Shown piece by piece: positions 26,559 through 34,905 of a DNA stretch of 64,000 bases. Origin of the DNA: DASQFI01 sp963780895. Lineage in GTDB: Bacteria; Acidobacteriota; Vicinamibacteria; Vicinamibacterales; SCN-69-37. The notes under the pieces were generated by a model. That model made no database searches. It saw only the letters and a list, made by a program, of their open reading frames with translations, and had not been told where the DNA came from. The stretch covers positions 310,001 through 374,000 of the forward strand of contig CAWAEG010000002.1 of NCBI GenBank assembly GCA_963780895.1, given 5' to 3'. Numbering within the stretch: position 1 is the stretch's first letter; every line of letters starts with the position of its first letter. The position numbers and the translations under genes were made by a program.

Positions 26559-27601
26559 TCGGTCTGTCGACGTCGTGGACGTTTCTCGTGTGCATTGCGC
26601 TGGCCGTCTCGTTCATGGGCGTCTGGCTCGTCGAGCGACATGCGCGGCGGCTGCGGCTGCTCGATCTTCCAAATGTCCGGAGCTCACACCGTGAACCGCG
26701 TCCACGCGGCGGCGGCGTGGGTATCGTCATCGGAGTGGCGGCGGCGCTGCTCCTCGCGCCCGTGGTCGGCGTCACGTTGCCGGGCGGGCTCTGGGTTCTG
26801 CTGGGCGCGGCGTTTCTGCTGGCGGGCCTGGGACTCTGGGACGACGTCAGCACGCTGGCCGTGATGCCACGGCTGCTGATACAAGCCGCCGTCGCCACCG
26901 GCGTCGTCATCGCGCTTGGCGGACTCGAGCGGCTTCCGTTGCCGCCGCCCGCGGACATCCCGCTCGGCGTCGCCGGCGCCGTGCTCGCCGTTGTGTGGCT
27001 CGTGGGCGTCATGAATTTTTTCAACTTCATGGACGGCATCGATGGTCTGGCGGCCGGTCAGGCCGTGATTTCGCTCGGCGTGCTGGCCTGGGCGCTGGCG
27101 CCCGAGGCGGCCGCGAGCGTCGCGATCGTCGTCCTGGCCGCAACCGTCGCGTTTCTCGTCCGCAACTGGTCGCCGGCGCGGATTTTTCTCGGCGACGTCG
27201 GCAGCTCGTTCCTCGGCTTCCTCCTGGCGGGGCTCCCGTTCACGGCGCCACCCGGCGCCCGATCGCCGCTGGTGTTCGTCGTCGCCATCAGTCTCACGCT
27301 GTTTCTCCTCGACCCGGTCGCGACGCTGGTCGCCCGGCGCCGCCGGCGCGCGGTCATCGGCGTGGCGCACCGCGATCATGCGTATCAGCAGCTCGTCGAG
27401 CCCGGCCGGCCGCACGGAGCGGCCGTGGTCGTGCTCCTGGCCGTCGGGCTCGTCTTGACGTTTCTCGCGGCGCTGGCCTATCGGCGGCCGATGCTCGCCT
27501 GGCCGACCGTGCTGATCGCGCTGCTGGCCTTTCTCGTCGAATGGCAGGTGGCGGGTCGGCGACGGCGGGTTCGCGGATCCGATCGGATGGCCGATGCCTG
27601 A
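26555..27601 (+). CDS. Undecaprenyl-phosphate sugar-phosphate transferase (WecA/WbpL family)
   Basis: Polytopic MraY/WecA-type enzyme (348 aa, about 10 helices, GTG start) that transfers an N-acetyl-amino-sugar-1-phosphate to undecaprenyl phosphate and so begins repeat-unit assembly at the cytoplasmic face. Motifs: SSHREPRPRGGGVGIV, GLWDDVSTLAVMPRLLIQ (DD motif), NFFNFMDGIDGLAAGQA (catalytic NxxNxxDGxxGLA), RIFLGDVGSSFLGFLLAG, and VAHRDHAYQQL (HRxxAYQ variant typical of WbpL). The pairing with the WbpV-like gene suggests UDP-D-QuiNAc or -FucNAc as donor. Confidence 0.92.
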   Translation: MIGLSTSWTFLVCIALAVSFMGVWLVERHARRLRLLDLPNVRSSHREPRPRGGGVGIVIGVAAALLLAPVVGVTLPGGLWVLLGAAFLLAGLGLWDDVSTLAVMPRLLIQAAVATGVVIALGGLERLPLPPPADIPLGVAGAVLAVVWLVGVMNFFNFMDGIDGLAAGQAVISLGVLAWALAPEAAASVAIVVLAATVAFLVRNWSPARIFLGDVGSSFLGFLLAGLPFTAPPGARSPLVFVVAISLTLFLLDPVATLVARRRRRAVIGVAHRDHAYQQLVEPGRPHGAAVVVLLAVGLVLTFLAALAYRRPMLAWPTVLIALLAFLVEWQVAGRRRRVRGSDRMADA

Positions 27602-27679
27602 CGCCCGGACGCCGGCGGATAGGCATCCGACGACGGGTGTACTATCGCAGTGCCCCCGCGAAGCCGATGTAGGACAAAA

Positions 27680-28630
27680 ATGACAACGCGAGTGCTGCGA
27701 AAGGTGCTGGTGACCGGCGGCGCCGGATTCATCGGCTCCAATGTCGCCCGGCTGGTCATCGAAGAAACTGGCGCCTCGGTCGTCGTCCTCGACGATCTGT
27801 CATCGGGATATCGCGACAATCTCGACGGACTCCCGGTCTCGTTCATCGACGGCGATGTCCGAGACGCGTCCGCGGTCCGGCAGGCGATCGCCGGGTGCGA
27901 CACGGTGTTCCATCTCGCCGCGTCGGTCGGCAATGCGCGATCGATCGACGACCCGGTGCGCGACTCGGAGATCAACGTCCTCGGCACCCTGCGCGTGCTC
28001 GAAGCGGCGCGACAGGCGGGCACGGGCAAGATCGTCTATTCCTCCTCGGCGGGCATCTTCGGCGAGCTGAAGACCCTGCCGATTCGCGAAGACCACCCGA
28101 TCGATCCGGACACGCCTTACGGCGCCAGCAAGCTCGGCGGCGAAAAGCTGTGTCTCGCGTACGCGAAGCTCCATCCGATCGAAAGCGTCTGCCTACGGTA
28201 CTTCAACGTGTACGGCGTCAACCAGCGCTATGACGCCTACGGGAACGTGATTCCAATCTTCGCGCACCGCGTGCTGCACGGCCATCCGATCACTATCTTC
28301 GGCGACGGCGAGCAGACGCGCGACTTCGTCAACGTCCGCGACGTGGCGCGGGCGAACCTGCGCGCGGCGCAGACGGCCGGCCTGTCCGGCGCCTTCAACA
28401 TCGCGAGCGCCACGCGCATTACGATCAACCGGTTGGCGGAGCTCGTCATGGGGGAGAGCGGCGGGGCCGCCGTGCAGTACGCCGCGCCACGCAAAGGCGA
28501 CGTCCGTCACAGCCTGGCGGACATCTCGGCGGCGCAGGCGGCGTTCGGCTACCAGCCGTCGGTGGATCTGGAGGAGGGGTTGCCGGAGTACATGGACTGG
28601 TGCCGGCGCGTGCTGGTGGCCGCACGCTGA
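27680..28630 (+). CDS. UDP-sugar 4-epimerase-like SDR
   Basis: A 316-aa extended SDR. Start ATG 27680 (MTTRVLRKVLVTGGAGFIGSNVARL). VFHLAASVGNARSIDDP, KIVYSSSAGIFGELKTLPI, TPYGASKLGGEKLC (YxxxK), LRYFNVYGVNQRYDAYGNVIPIF and FGDGEQTRDFVNVRDVARANL resemble UDP-glucose/UDP-GlcNAc 4-epimerases such as WbpP. The substrate cannot be fixed. An extended -10-like TACTAT (27640-27645) lies upstream, so this gene may begin a transcription unit with the WbuB-like GT 18 bp downstream. It is one of six SDR-type sugar enzymes between 20 kb and 29 kb. Confidence 0.85.
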   Translation: MTTRVLRKVLVTGGAGFIGSNVARLVIEETGASVVVLDDLSSGYRDNLDGLPVSFIDGDVRDASAVRQAIAGCDTVFHLAASVGNARSIDDPVRDSEINVLGTLRVLEAARQAGTGKIVYSSSAGIFGELKTLPIREDHPIDPDTPYGASKLGGEKLCLAYAKLHPIESVCLRYFNVYGVNQRYDAYGNVIPIFAHRVLHGHPITIFGDGEQTRDFVNVRDVARANLRAAQTAGLSGAFNIASATRITINRLAELVMGESGGAAVQYAAPRKGDVRHSLADISAAQAAFGYQPSVDLEEGLPEYMDWCRRVLVAAR

Positions 28631-28648
28631 GCGTCCACGCCGTCAGCT

Positions 28649-29893
28649 GTGAACGTCGTCCTCCTCTCGCTGGTGTTTCGGCCCGACAACGTCTCGACCG
28701 CGCACGTCATGGCGGACCTGGCAACCGACCTGACGAGCTTCGGGCATCAGGTCACGGTCTTCACGACGACGCCGCACTACAACGAAGATGCCGACGCCGA
28801 AGCGGCGCAGCCGCGCCGCCGGTTCTGGGGCCGGCTGCTGCAGACGAGCGACTACCGTGGCATGCGCGTCTACCACGCGTGGATGCCGCGAAAGGGCCGC
28901 AGTGTCGTGCTGCGTCTGCTCGCGTGGATCTGGTTTCACCTGGTCAGCACGCTCGCGGCCGTGGTGCTGGCGCGGCGGCCGTCCGTCATCCTGGTGCCGT
29001 CGCCGCCGCTCACCGCAGGCGTGAGTGCGTGGATTCTGGGCCGGCTGCGATCGGTGCCGTTCGTCTACAACGTCCAGGAGATCTATCCCGACATCGCGAT
29101 CAACCTGGGCGCCCTGAAGAACGCCACCGCGATCCAGGTGATGTACGCGCTCGAGCGTTTCGTTTATCGCCGGGCGCGGAGCATCACCGTCATCGCGCCG
29201 CGTATGCGCGATCGTCTCCTGGAGAAGGGCGTGCCGCCCGGTAAGGTCATGGTCATTCCCAACTTTGTCGACCTGACCGATCTGTCGCCGAGGCCGAAAG
29301 ACAACCCGTTCAGCCGCGCCCACGGCGTTCACGACAAGTTCGTCGTCAGCTACGCGGGCAATCTGGGTCCGGCGCAGGGGCTCGAGTGCTTCGTGGACGT
29401 CGCGGCGCTGCTCCGCGATCAGCCTGAATTGCGTCTGCTTCTGATCGGCGACGGCATGCTGGCCGAGCCGCTGCGTGCCCGCGCGGCCGCCCAGCGCCTG
29501 TCGAACCTGCTGGTCATTCCGTATCAGCCGTACTCGACGGTTCCGGACATCTACGGCGCGTCCGACGTGTGTGTCGTCGCGCAGGCGACCGCGACGGGAT
29601 CGGATGCCATTCCCTCGAAGGTGTATCGCATCATGGCGTGTGAACGGCCGATCGTGGCGGCCACGGATCGACGGTCGGACCTGGCGCAGCTCATCCGCGA
29701 GGCCCACGCCGGCGTGGTGATTCCGGCCGAGTCGGCCGACGCGCTCGCGACTGCAGTCCGCGATGCGGTGTCGGACCCGGAACGGTGGCGTCGGCGCGGC
29801 GCCGCGGGCCGCGCGTACGTCGCGGAGCACTACTCGCGCGAGACGATCAGCCGCCAGTACGAAACGCTGTTGAAAGGGGTCGTGGGCGCGTGA
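28649..29893 (+). CDS. WbuB-like family 4 glycosyltransferase
   Basis: GT-B enzyme (414 aa) of the WbuB type, whose E. coli O26 member transfers L-FucNAc. N-terminal part: LSLVFRPDNVSTAHVMADLATDL, a THHYNED-like segment, VPSPPLTAGVSAWIL, and VYNVQEIYPDIAINLG (the acceptor-side signature of this subfamily). C-terminal part: VVSYAGNLGPAQGLECFVD, LLLIGDGMLAEPLRARA, VVAQATATGSDAIPSKVYRIMACERPIVAATD. In E. coli the gene follows fnlABC; here it comes four kilobases after the FnlA/FnlC-like genes, consistent with use of the L-sugar they make. It overlaps the methyltransferase by 4 bp. Confidence 0.88.
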   Translation: MNVVLLSLVFRPDNVSTAHVMADLATDLTSFGHQVTVFTTTPHYNEDADAEAAQPRRRFWGRLLQTSDYRGMRVYHAWMPRKGRSVVLRLLAWIWFHLVSTLAAVVLARRPSVILVPSPPLTAGVSAWILGRLRSVPFVYNVQEIYPDIAINLGALKNATAIQVMYALERFVYRRARSITVIAPRMRDRLLEKGVPPGKVMVIPNFVDLTDLSPRPKDNPFSRAHGVHDKFVVSYAGNLGPAQGLECFVDVAALLRDQPELRLLLIGDGMLAEPLRARAAAQRLSNLLVIPYQPYSTVPDIYGASDVCVVAQATATGSDAIPSKVYRIMACERPIVAATDRRSDLAQLIREAHAGVVIPAESADALATAVRDAVSDPERWRRRGAAGRAYVAEHYSRETISRQYETLLKGVVGA

Positions 29894-30663
29894 AGGCCAG
29901 CCAGGATTCGATGACGGTGATGCGCGAGGTGTACACGCGGCACTGGCCGCCGGAGCCGCCTCACGTGATCGAAGCCGAGATCCTCCGACACGCCACGCAA
30001 CTCGATCTCCTGAAGGCCCGCGTCCCGTCGGGCGGACATGTCGTCGATCTCGGCGGCGCCTGGGGTGCGTTCGCCGCCGGCTGCGCGCGACTGGGTTTTC
30101 GCGCGACGTCGATCGACGATCGGCGGGATCCGATGTTTGTCGATCCGGCCGACCCGCGGCTGCGGCTGCCGCAGGTGTACGGCTTTACCACGATCGAGGG
30201 CGACATCATCGAAGACGACTGGCGCTTTCCGGACGAATCACTCCACGCGGTGACGTCCTTCGACTCGATGGAGCATTGGCACCACTCGCCCAAGAAGCTG
30301 TTTCAGTCGGCGGTGGAATCGCTCACGCCGGGCGGCTGGCTGATGATCGGTGTGCCGAACGCGGCGAACCTGAAAAAGCGGATCGAAGCGGTGTTTGGTG
30401 CCACCGAATGGTCCGCGCTGGATGTCTGGTACGAAGAGCCCCGGTTTCGCGGCCACGTGCGCGAGCCCACCGTCCGCGATCTGCGCGCGATCGCCAGCCG
30501 GCTGGGACTCGAGGACGCCGAGGTGCTGGGATTCAACTGGCTGGGCCGCTGCAATCCGTCTCTCACCGTGGCCAGACTGACGCCCTGGGTCGATGGCCTG
30601 CTGCGCTTGCGGCCGGGCCTCTGCTCCGACATCTGCCTGCTCGCCAGAAAGCCCGCCCGCTGA
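29890..30663 (+). CDS. Class I SAM-dependent methyltransferase
   Basis: A 257-aa methyltransferase beginning at GTG 29890 (KASQDSMTVMREVYTRHWPP). The SAM-binding loop is HVVDLGGAWGAFAAGCARLGF near residues 45-65, then a DGDIIEDDWRFPDESLHAV acidic loop, TSFDSMEHWHHSPKKLFQSAVESLTPGGWLMIGVPN (motif IV/post-I), typical of Methyltransf_11/UbiE-like enzymes. The target is unknown; it could modify a glycan. Overlap of GTGA with the WbuB-like stop suggests coupled translation. A 125-bp gap follows before the ligase at 30789. Confidence 0.82.
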   Translation: MKASQDSMTVMREVYTRHWPPEPPHVIEAEILRHATQLDLLKARVPSGGHVVDLGGAWGAFAAGCARLGFRATSIDDRRDPMFVDPADPRLRLPQVYGFTTIEGDIIEDDWRFPDESLHAVTSFDSMEHWHHSPKKLFQSAVESLTPGGWLMIGVPNAANLKKRIEAVFGATEWSALDVWYEEPRFRGHVREPTVRDLRAIASRLGLEDAEVLGFNWLGRCNPSLTVARLTPWVDGLLRLRPGLCSDICLLARKPAR

Positions 30664-30788
30664 GTCGTCGACGGGCCGTTGGGAATCGTCGAACGGCAGA
30701 CGCAACTCTCGTCATGCGAATCTTCGCACCGCTGTTACTGGAATCGCAGGACCGTTATGGTACAGTGGCCACCGGATCACTCTTCGTA

Positions 30789-32162
30789 ATGTCGAGTACC
30801 ACAGCGCCGAGCCGCGCCATGACCGGCTTGCCGGTGCTGAGCCAGCTGTTTTCGTCGTGCCTGCCGCTCCTGCTGTTTGCTCCGGTCTTCATCCAGCTCT
30901 CGGGTTTCGTGTTTCGCGATCCGGCGACGTTGCTCGAGCCCGGTGCCGGCTTCTCGCGTCTGCCGATCCCGCTGGCGCTGCCGGCCGTGTACCTGGCGCT
31001 CCTCGCGTTCCGCGTCGAACAGCGTCGGCTGTTTTCGTGGCGATTCGTCCTGATGGCGCCGGCGGTGATGCTGCTCACGTCCCTGATCGCGGCCGGCGGG
31101 ATGATTCCGGGTGACAAACTCAAGCTGCTGTTCTATTTCCTGCTGCCGATTCCCGCGCTGCTCGCGGGTGAAGCCTTCGCGCAGGTTCGATCCCTGCCGG
31201 CTCTCGCGCGGCCGGTCGTGTGGATCCTGGCGGGGCTGCTGCCGACCCAACTGGCGCTGACATGGTGGGTCCACAACCGCGTCGTCTTGTCGCCGGACGC
31301 CTTCTTGTTCACCGTGTATCAGCATCAGCAATACGTTCCGGTCATCCTCACGGCCGGATACCTGTTCGCGCTGTTCACCCTCTGGTCTTCTGAGGGGACA
31401 GAGCCCGACACCTCCTCGCAGCCCGCTTACCGCCGTGCGCTCGTGGTGCTGGGGCCGGTGCTGGGCTGCTATGCGGCGGCGTCGATGTCGATGTCCGCGA
31501 TGATCGGCGTGGTCGTCGGCACGCTGATTTTTGCAGCCCACGCGCGCTGGGTCAGCAGCGATCGGCGGGCGGCAATCGTGCCCGTGCTGGCGACGCTCGG
31601 TCTGCTCGCGTACTTCGCATACGGCCTCAGCGTCAGTTCGGCGTTTCAGGCGAAGTTTCTGCCGGGCTACGAGCGCCCCGCCCGGGTCCATGACATCCGG
31701 GACGGGCCGCCGTCTCCGGTCCAGGGCGTGTCACCGCTTCCGCTTCACGTCGCCGAACGCGTCGCGTACTGGAGGATGTTCAGTTCGGCGTCGCTGAGCT
31801 CCGCAGGCGGGCTGCTTTGGGGCCACCCGGCACAGATCGACCCGCACGTCGCGACAAGCGCGCACAACTACTACCTGGATCTCGTCTACAACTTCGGGCT
31901 GATCGCGTTGCTCCCGCTGGCGTGGTTGATGCTCCGGACCGCCGGACTCGTGCGGCACCGCTGGTACGATGTCCTTCGTTCGCCGCCGCTTCTCGGACTC
32001 GCCGGCGTCATGCTCTATTTGATGACGATGGACAATGGGATGCGCGTCAGTCTTCGCATTCCGTACAACGGCGCGGTCACCTATTTTCTGTGGGGCGTGC
32101 TCCTCGCGCACCTCGCGGGCACGGCCGTACCGACACACGCCACGGGCCGTCGCGACCTGTAG
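30789..32162 (+). CDS. O-antigen ligase/polymerase-type membrane protein
   Basis: A polytopic protein (457 aa) with about ten helices. It begins MSSTTAPSRAMTGLPVLSQLFSSCLPLLLFAPVFIQL and carries a large periplasmic loop before ATSAHNYYLDLVYNFGLIALLPLAWLMLRTAGL, the Wzy_C/WaaL-type His-x-x-Y segment. ATG 30789 is preferred; ATG 30714 and 30819 are in frame too. A -10-like TATGGTACAGT stretch lies at 30756-30766, compatible with the 30789 start. It ends 15 bp from the convergent GT2. It is the second of four proteins of this type in the window. Confidence 0.8.
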   Translation: MSSTTAPSRAMTGLPVLSQLFSSCLPLLLFAPVFIQLSGFVFRDPATLLEPGAGFSRLPIPLALPAVYLALLAFRVEQRRLFSWRFVLMAPAVMLLTSLIAAGGMIPGDKLKLLFYFLLPIPALLAGEAFAQVRSLPALARPVVWILAGLLPTQLALTWWVHNRVVLSPDAFLFTVYQHQQYVPVILTAGYLFALFTLWSSEGTEPDTSSQPAYRRALVVLGPVLGCYAAASMSMSAMIGVVVGTLIFAAHARWVSSDRRAAIVPVLATLGLLAYFAYGLSVSSAFQAKFLPGYERPARVHDIRDGPPSPVQGVSPLPLHVAERVAYWRMFSSASLSSAGGLLWGHPAQIDPHVATSAHNYYLDLVYNFGLIALLPLAWLMLRTAGLVRHRWYDVLRSPPLLGLAGVMLYLMTMDNGMRVSLRIPYNGAVTYFLWGVLLAHLAGTAVPTHATGRRDL

Positions 32163-32177
32163 TCAGCCGACCTCTGA

Positions 32178-32993
32178 TCAATCCTGGACGGATCCGCGGC
32201 CTGTGGTGGGTGTGCCGCTCCGCGGGGCCGGGTCCAGCGTGGGTTTCACGGCGTACAGCGGCTCGGATACCGGCGGCAACGCGACCTCAGTCCGAACGAC
32301 CGGCCGTCCCATCCGGCAGCGCAGCAGCACGTCAATCGCCCGCACCCCATCGCGCCAGTTGATCTTCTTGCCGGCCGCCCGGGTGCGCGGCGTGAACGCC
32401 ACCGGCCGTTCCACGATGTGGTGGCCCGCGAGCAGCAGTTTCGCGGTGATCTCGGGCTCGATGTCGAAGCGGTTGCACTGGAGGCCGAGCGATCGCGCGA
32501 CATCCGTGCGCATGATCTTGTAGCACGTCTCCATGTCGGTGATCCGCGATCCGAACAGGGCGTTGGTCATCGCCGTGAGCGTCCGGTTCGCGAGGATCGT
32601 CTTCAGCGGCGCGTCCGGGCGGCCGCCGAGGAACCGCGACCCATAGACGACCGTCGCGGCGCCGCTCAGGATCGGTTCGAGGAGACGCGGCAGATCGGCC
32701 GGATCGAGCTCGAGGTCGGCGTCTTGAATCGCCACGATGTCGCCGGCGGCGTGCGCAAGGCCGACACGGATGGCGCATCCCTTGCCGGCGTTTCGCGTCG
32801 CGTGCAGGACCCGCAGGTTCTGGTGGCGGGCGAACTCGTTCAATCCCCCTTCGGTGCCGTCCGTCGACCCGTCGTTCACGACGAGGACTTCGCGATCCGC
32901 GGGCATCGGCACGGCCAGCAGCCGTTCGAGCAGCGGAACGACGGTCTGTTCCTCGTTGTAGACCGGGACGATGATCGAGATCAGCCGCGGCAC
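32178..32993 (-). CDS. Family 2 glycosyltransferase, dolichyl-phosphate mannosyltransferase-like
   Basis: GT-A enzyme (271 aa) of the DPM1/ArnC-like type. Motifs: ISIIVPVYNEEQTVVPLLERL, EVLVVNDGSTDGT, GKGCAIRVGLAHAAGDIVAIQDADLELDPADLPRLLEPI (DxD-type metal site), YGSRFLGGR, and ITDMETCYKIMRTDVARSLGLQ, characteristic of polyprenyl-phosphate hexose synthases without C-terminal membrane helices. It would make an undecaprenyl-phosphate-linked sugar for a periplasmic GT such as the GT39 at 51124. It ends the minus-strand operon that begins at 38769. The C-terminus (about 30 residues) is variable. Confidence 0.88.
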   Translation of the reverse strand: MPRLISIIVPVYNEEQTVVPLLERLLAVPMPADREVLVVNDGSTDGTEGGLNEFARHQNLRVLHATRNAGKGCAIRVGLAHAAGDIVAIQDADLELDPADLPRLLEPILSGAATVVYGSRFLGGRPDAPLKTILANRTLTAMTNALFGSRITDMETCYKIMRTDVARSLGLQCNRFDIEPEITAKLLLAGHHIVERPVAFTPRTRAAGKKINWRDGVRAIDVLLRCRMGRPVVRTEVALPPVSEPLYAVKPTLDPAPRSGTPTTGRGSVQD

Positions 32994-33036
32994 GACGCTA
33001 GTTTAGACCACCGCTCATTGCGCACCGCGCCGCGAT

Positions 33037-34905
33037 TCAGCGAGGTTCGGCCCTTCCGACGAAGAGCAGAGGTGTCCCGTCAGAGCGCGTCGGACTGACA
33101 TCGAACCTGACGAGGACGAATCGGTGGTTCGTCTTCGGCAGCAGAAGCCGGACCTGTTGCCAGGCCTCGCCCGAGATGAGCGGCTCATAGAGCTTCTGAT
33201 CGTCGACGCTGATCGCGACCACCAGCGGGTCAGGCGCCGCCGGCGACCGGCGCAGCGGCAGATCCACGGCGCGGCCATCGCCCGGCAGATACAGCGCGAA
33301 CGATTGCCCCGCGAGCCGGTAGCGGAAGCCGTCGATGGCCGGCTGCCAGTGCGAGAGCCCGATCGCCACGTGCTCCAGTTCGGCATTCCGGATCCCAGCT
33401 GCCGCGCGAAAGGGTGCGCTCATGAGCACGATCGCCGCCGCGATAGCCAGCGCGGTGCGCCAGCGCGCGGCGCTCGCCATCGGCGTCAAGCCCGCAAGAA
33501 CGCCAAAGGTCAGCCAGAAGGCGAAGGACGCTTCGGGGACGAGCTGCGGATGCCCGGTCAACCACGTCAGGAGGTAGGCGACGGTCCCAGCCGTGAGCCA
33601 GCGCCCGAGCGCTGGGAGCGCCGCCGATCCGCGCCCGATCGTGGGGACCAGGACCACGGTCAGCACCGCGAGCAGCGCCGCCAGGCCGACCAGTCCTTCC
33701 GTCGCGAGAGCCTGCAGAAAATAGTTGTGCGCGTTCTCGTTGGCTGTGCCGAAGTCGAGCTCCCGTCGCAGCGCGTCGGCTCCGAATCGTGAAGACTGCT
33801 CATAGAAGCGGCCGACGCCGATGCCAAATACCGGCGCTGTTCGCCACATGTTGAGGCTCGTCTGCGCCATGATCCGGCGCGCCGCCGACGCGGGTCCGAT
33901 GGACATGTTCCGCGCTGCCGGATAGAGGAGAGCGGCCGCTCCGCCAGCCAGCAGGATCCCGGCAATCGCGGCGACCGCGATCGCTCGGGTCATGCCCCGG
34001 CGCCGCCAGGCGGCGAGGCCCAACATCGCGATGAGCGTCACCGCCAGCACGAGAAGCGCGACGCGCGATCCCGCGAGCCAAAGGCCGATACCGACGATCA
34101 GCAGGAGCGGCGCGATCTCCCAGGAGACGCGTTTCGTCGCGCGAAGAAGACCGATGCCGCCGACGAGCGTGAGCAGAAACACTGAACCTGCCGCATTCAC
34201 GTCGTAGAACAGACTGACGCGCACGTCCCGGAAGAGTCGCGGTAACTCACGCCAGAGGTCACCGGCCCGGATCGCGGCGGCGATGACCTGCTGAAGGTTC
34301 AGGGCGGCCACGGCCGTCTGACCGACGACCGCCATCCGAATCGTGCCCAGGGCCGCGGCGGCGTCTCGCCGCACGATGCGCTCGGCGGTGACGGCGAGGG
34401 CGAGTCCTTCGACCGTGAGCGCGGCGAAGAACAACGGATCCCACAGGCTCGAACGCAGGAAGTAGTCGCCGTTCCAGAGCAGTGCTCGCAAATGGCTCGA
34501 CGTCGTGGCAGCGGGCTCACGCTGCATCAGCAACGCCGGCTGGACGGCGATGAACGACGCGACGGCGCTCGAGGCCAGCAACGCGGCCGCCTCGGCCAGC
34601 CGAAGATGGGGCCCGCGCGTCCACCATCGGAGTCCCGCGCCGAACACGACCGCGATGACGAGCTGCTCGAGCAGCCGAATACCCGGCAGCGGCGAATGAC
34701 TCCAGAGCGAGATAGCGTTCGCCATCGGGCCGAGCCCGGCGAGCACGACGAGGCCGGAGGCCGGGCGCAGCGCTGACAGAACGCCGAGCGAGACGGGAAG
34801 AGCTTTGAGGACAAACGGAACAGGTTGGACGAGCCACGCAGCCAGCAGGACGAGCGCGGGTCCGAGGCCGGCGACGCGGAACGCCGCGAGCAGTACCGTC
34901 GTCAC
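33037..34905 (-). CDS. O-antigen ligase-like membrane protein with C-terminal soluble domain
   Basis: A 622-aa polytopic protein, GTG start at 34905 overlapping the methyltransferase TGA stop (GTGA). About 12 helices follow VTTVLLAAFRVAGLGPALVLLAAWLV; the Wzy_C block includes LNMWRTAPVFGIGVGRFYEQSS and NAHNYFLQALATEGLVGLAALLAVLT. After the last helix (ALAIAAAIVLMSAPFRAAAG) comes an approximately 110-residue soluble region (WQPAIDGFRYRLAGQSFALYLPG ... VRFDVSPTRSDG) that looks like a beta-sandwich. As submitted, the sequence reads through from the upstream methyltransferase as one 1,099-residue frame, but that results from a frameshift near 34993-35005; the restored stop and start are typical of this operon. 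Confidence 0.82.
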   Translation of the reverse strand: MTTVLLAAFRVAGLGPALVLLAAWLVQPVPFVLKALPVSLGVLSALRPASGLVVLAGLGPMANAISLWSHSPLPGIRLLEQLVIAVVFGAGLRWWTRGPHLRLAEAAALLASSAVASFIAVQPALLMQREPAATTSSHLRALLWNGDYFLRSSLWDPLFFAALTVEGLALAVTAERIVRRDAAAALGTIRMAVVGQTAVAALNLQQVIAAAIRAGDLWRELPRLFRDVRVSLFYDVNAAGSVFLLTLVGGIGLLRATKRVSWEIAPLLLIVGIGLWLAGSRVALLVLAVTLIAMLGLAAWRRRGMTRAIAVAAIAGILLAGGAAALLYPAARNMSIGPASAARRIMAQTSLNMWRTAPVFGIGVGRFYEQSSRFGADALRRELDFGTANENAHNYFLQALATEGLVGLAALLAVLTVVLVPTIGRGSAALPALGRWLTAGTVAYLLTWLTGHPQLVPEASFAFWLTFGVLAGLTPMASAARWRTALAIAAAIVLMSAPFRAAAGIRNAELEHVAIGLSHWQPAIDGFRYRLAGQSFALYLPGDGRAVDLPLRRSPAAPDPLVVAISVDDQKLYEPLISGEAWQQVRLLLPKTNHRFVLVRFDVSPTRSDGTPLLFVGRAEPR

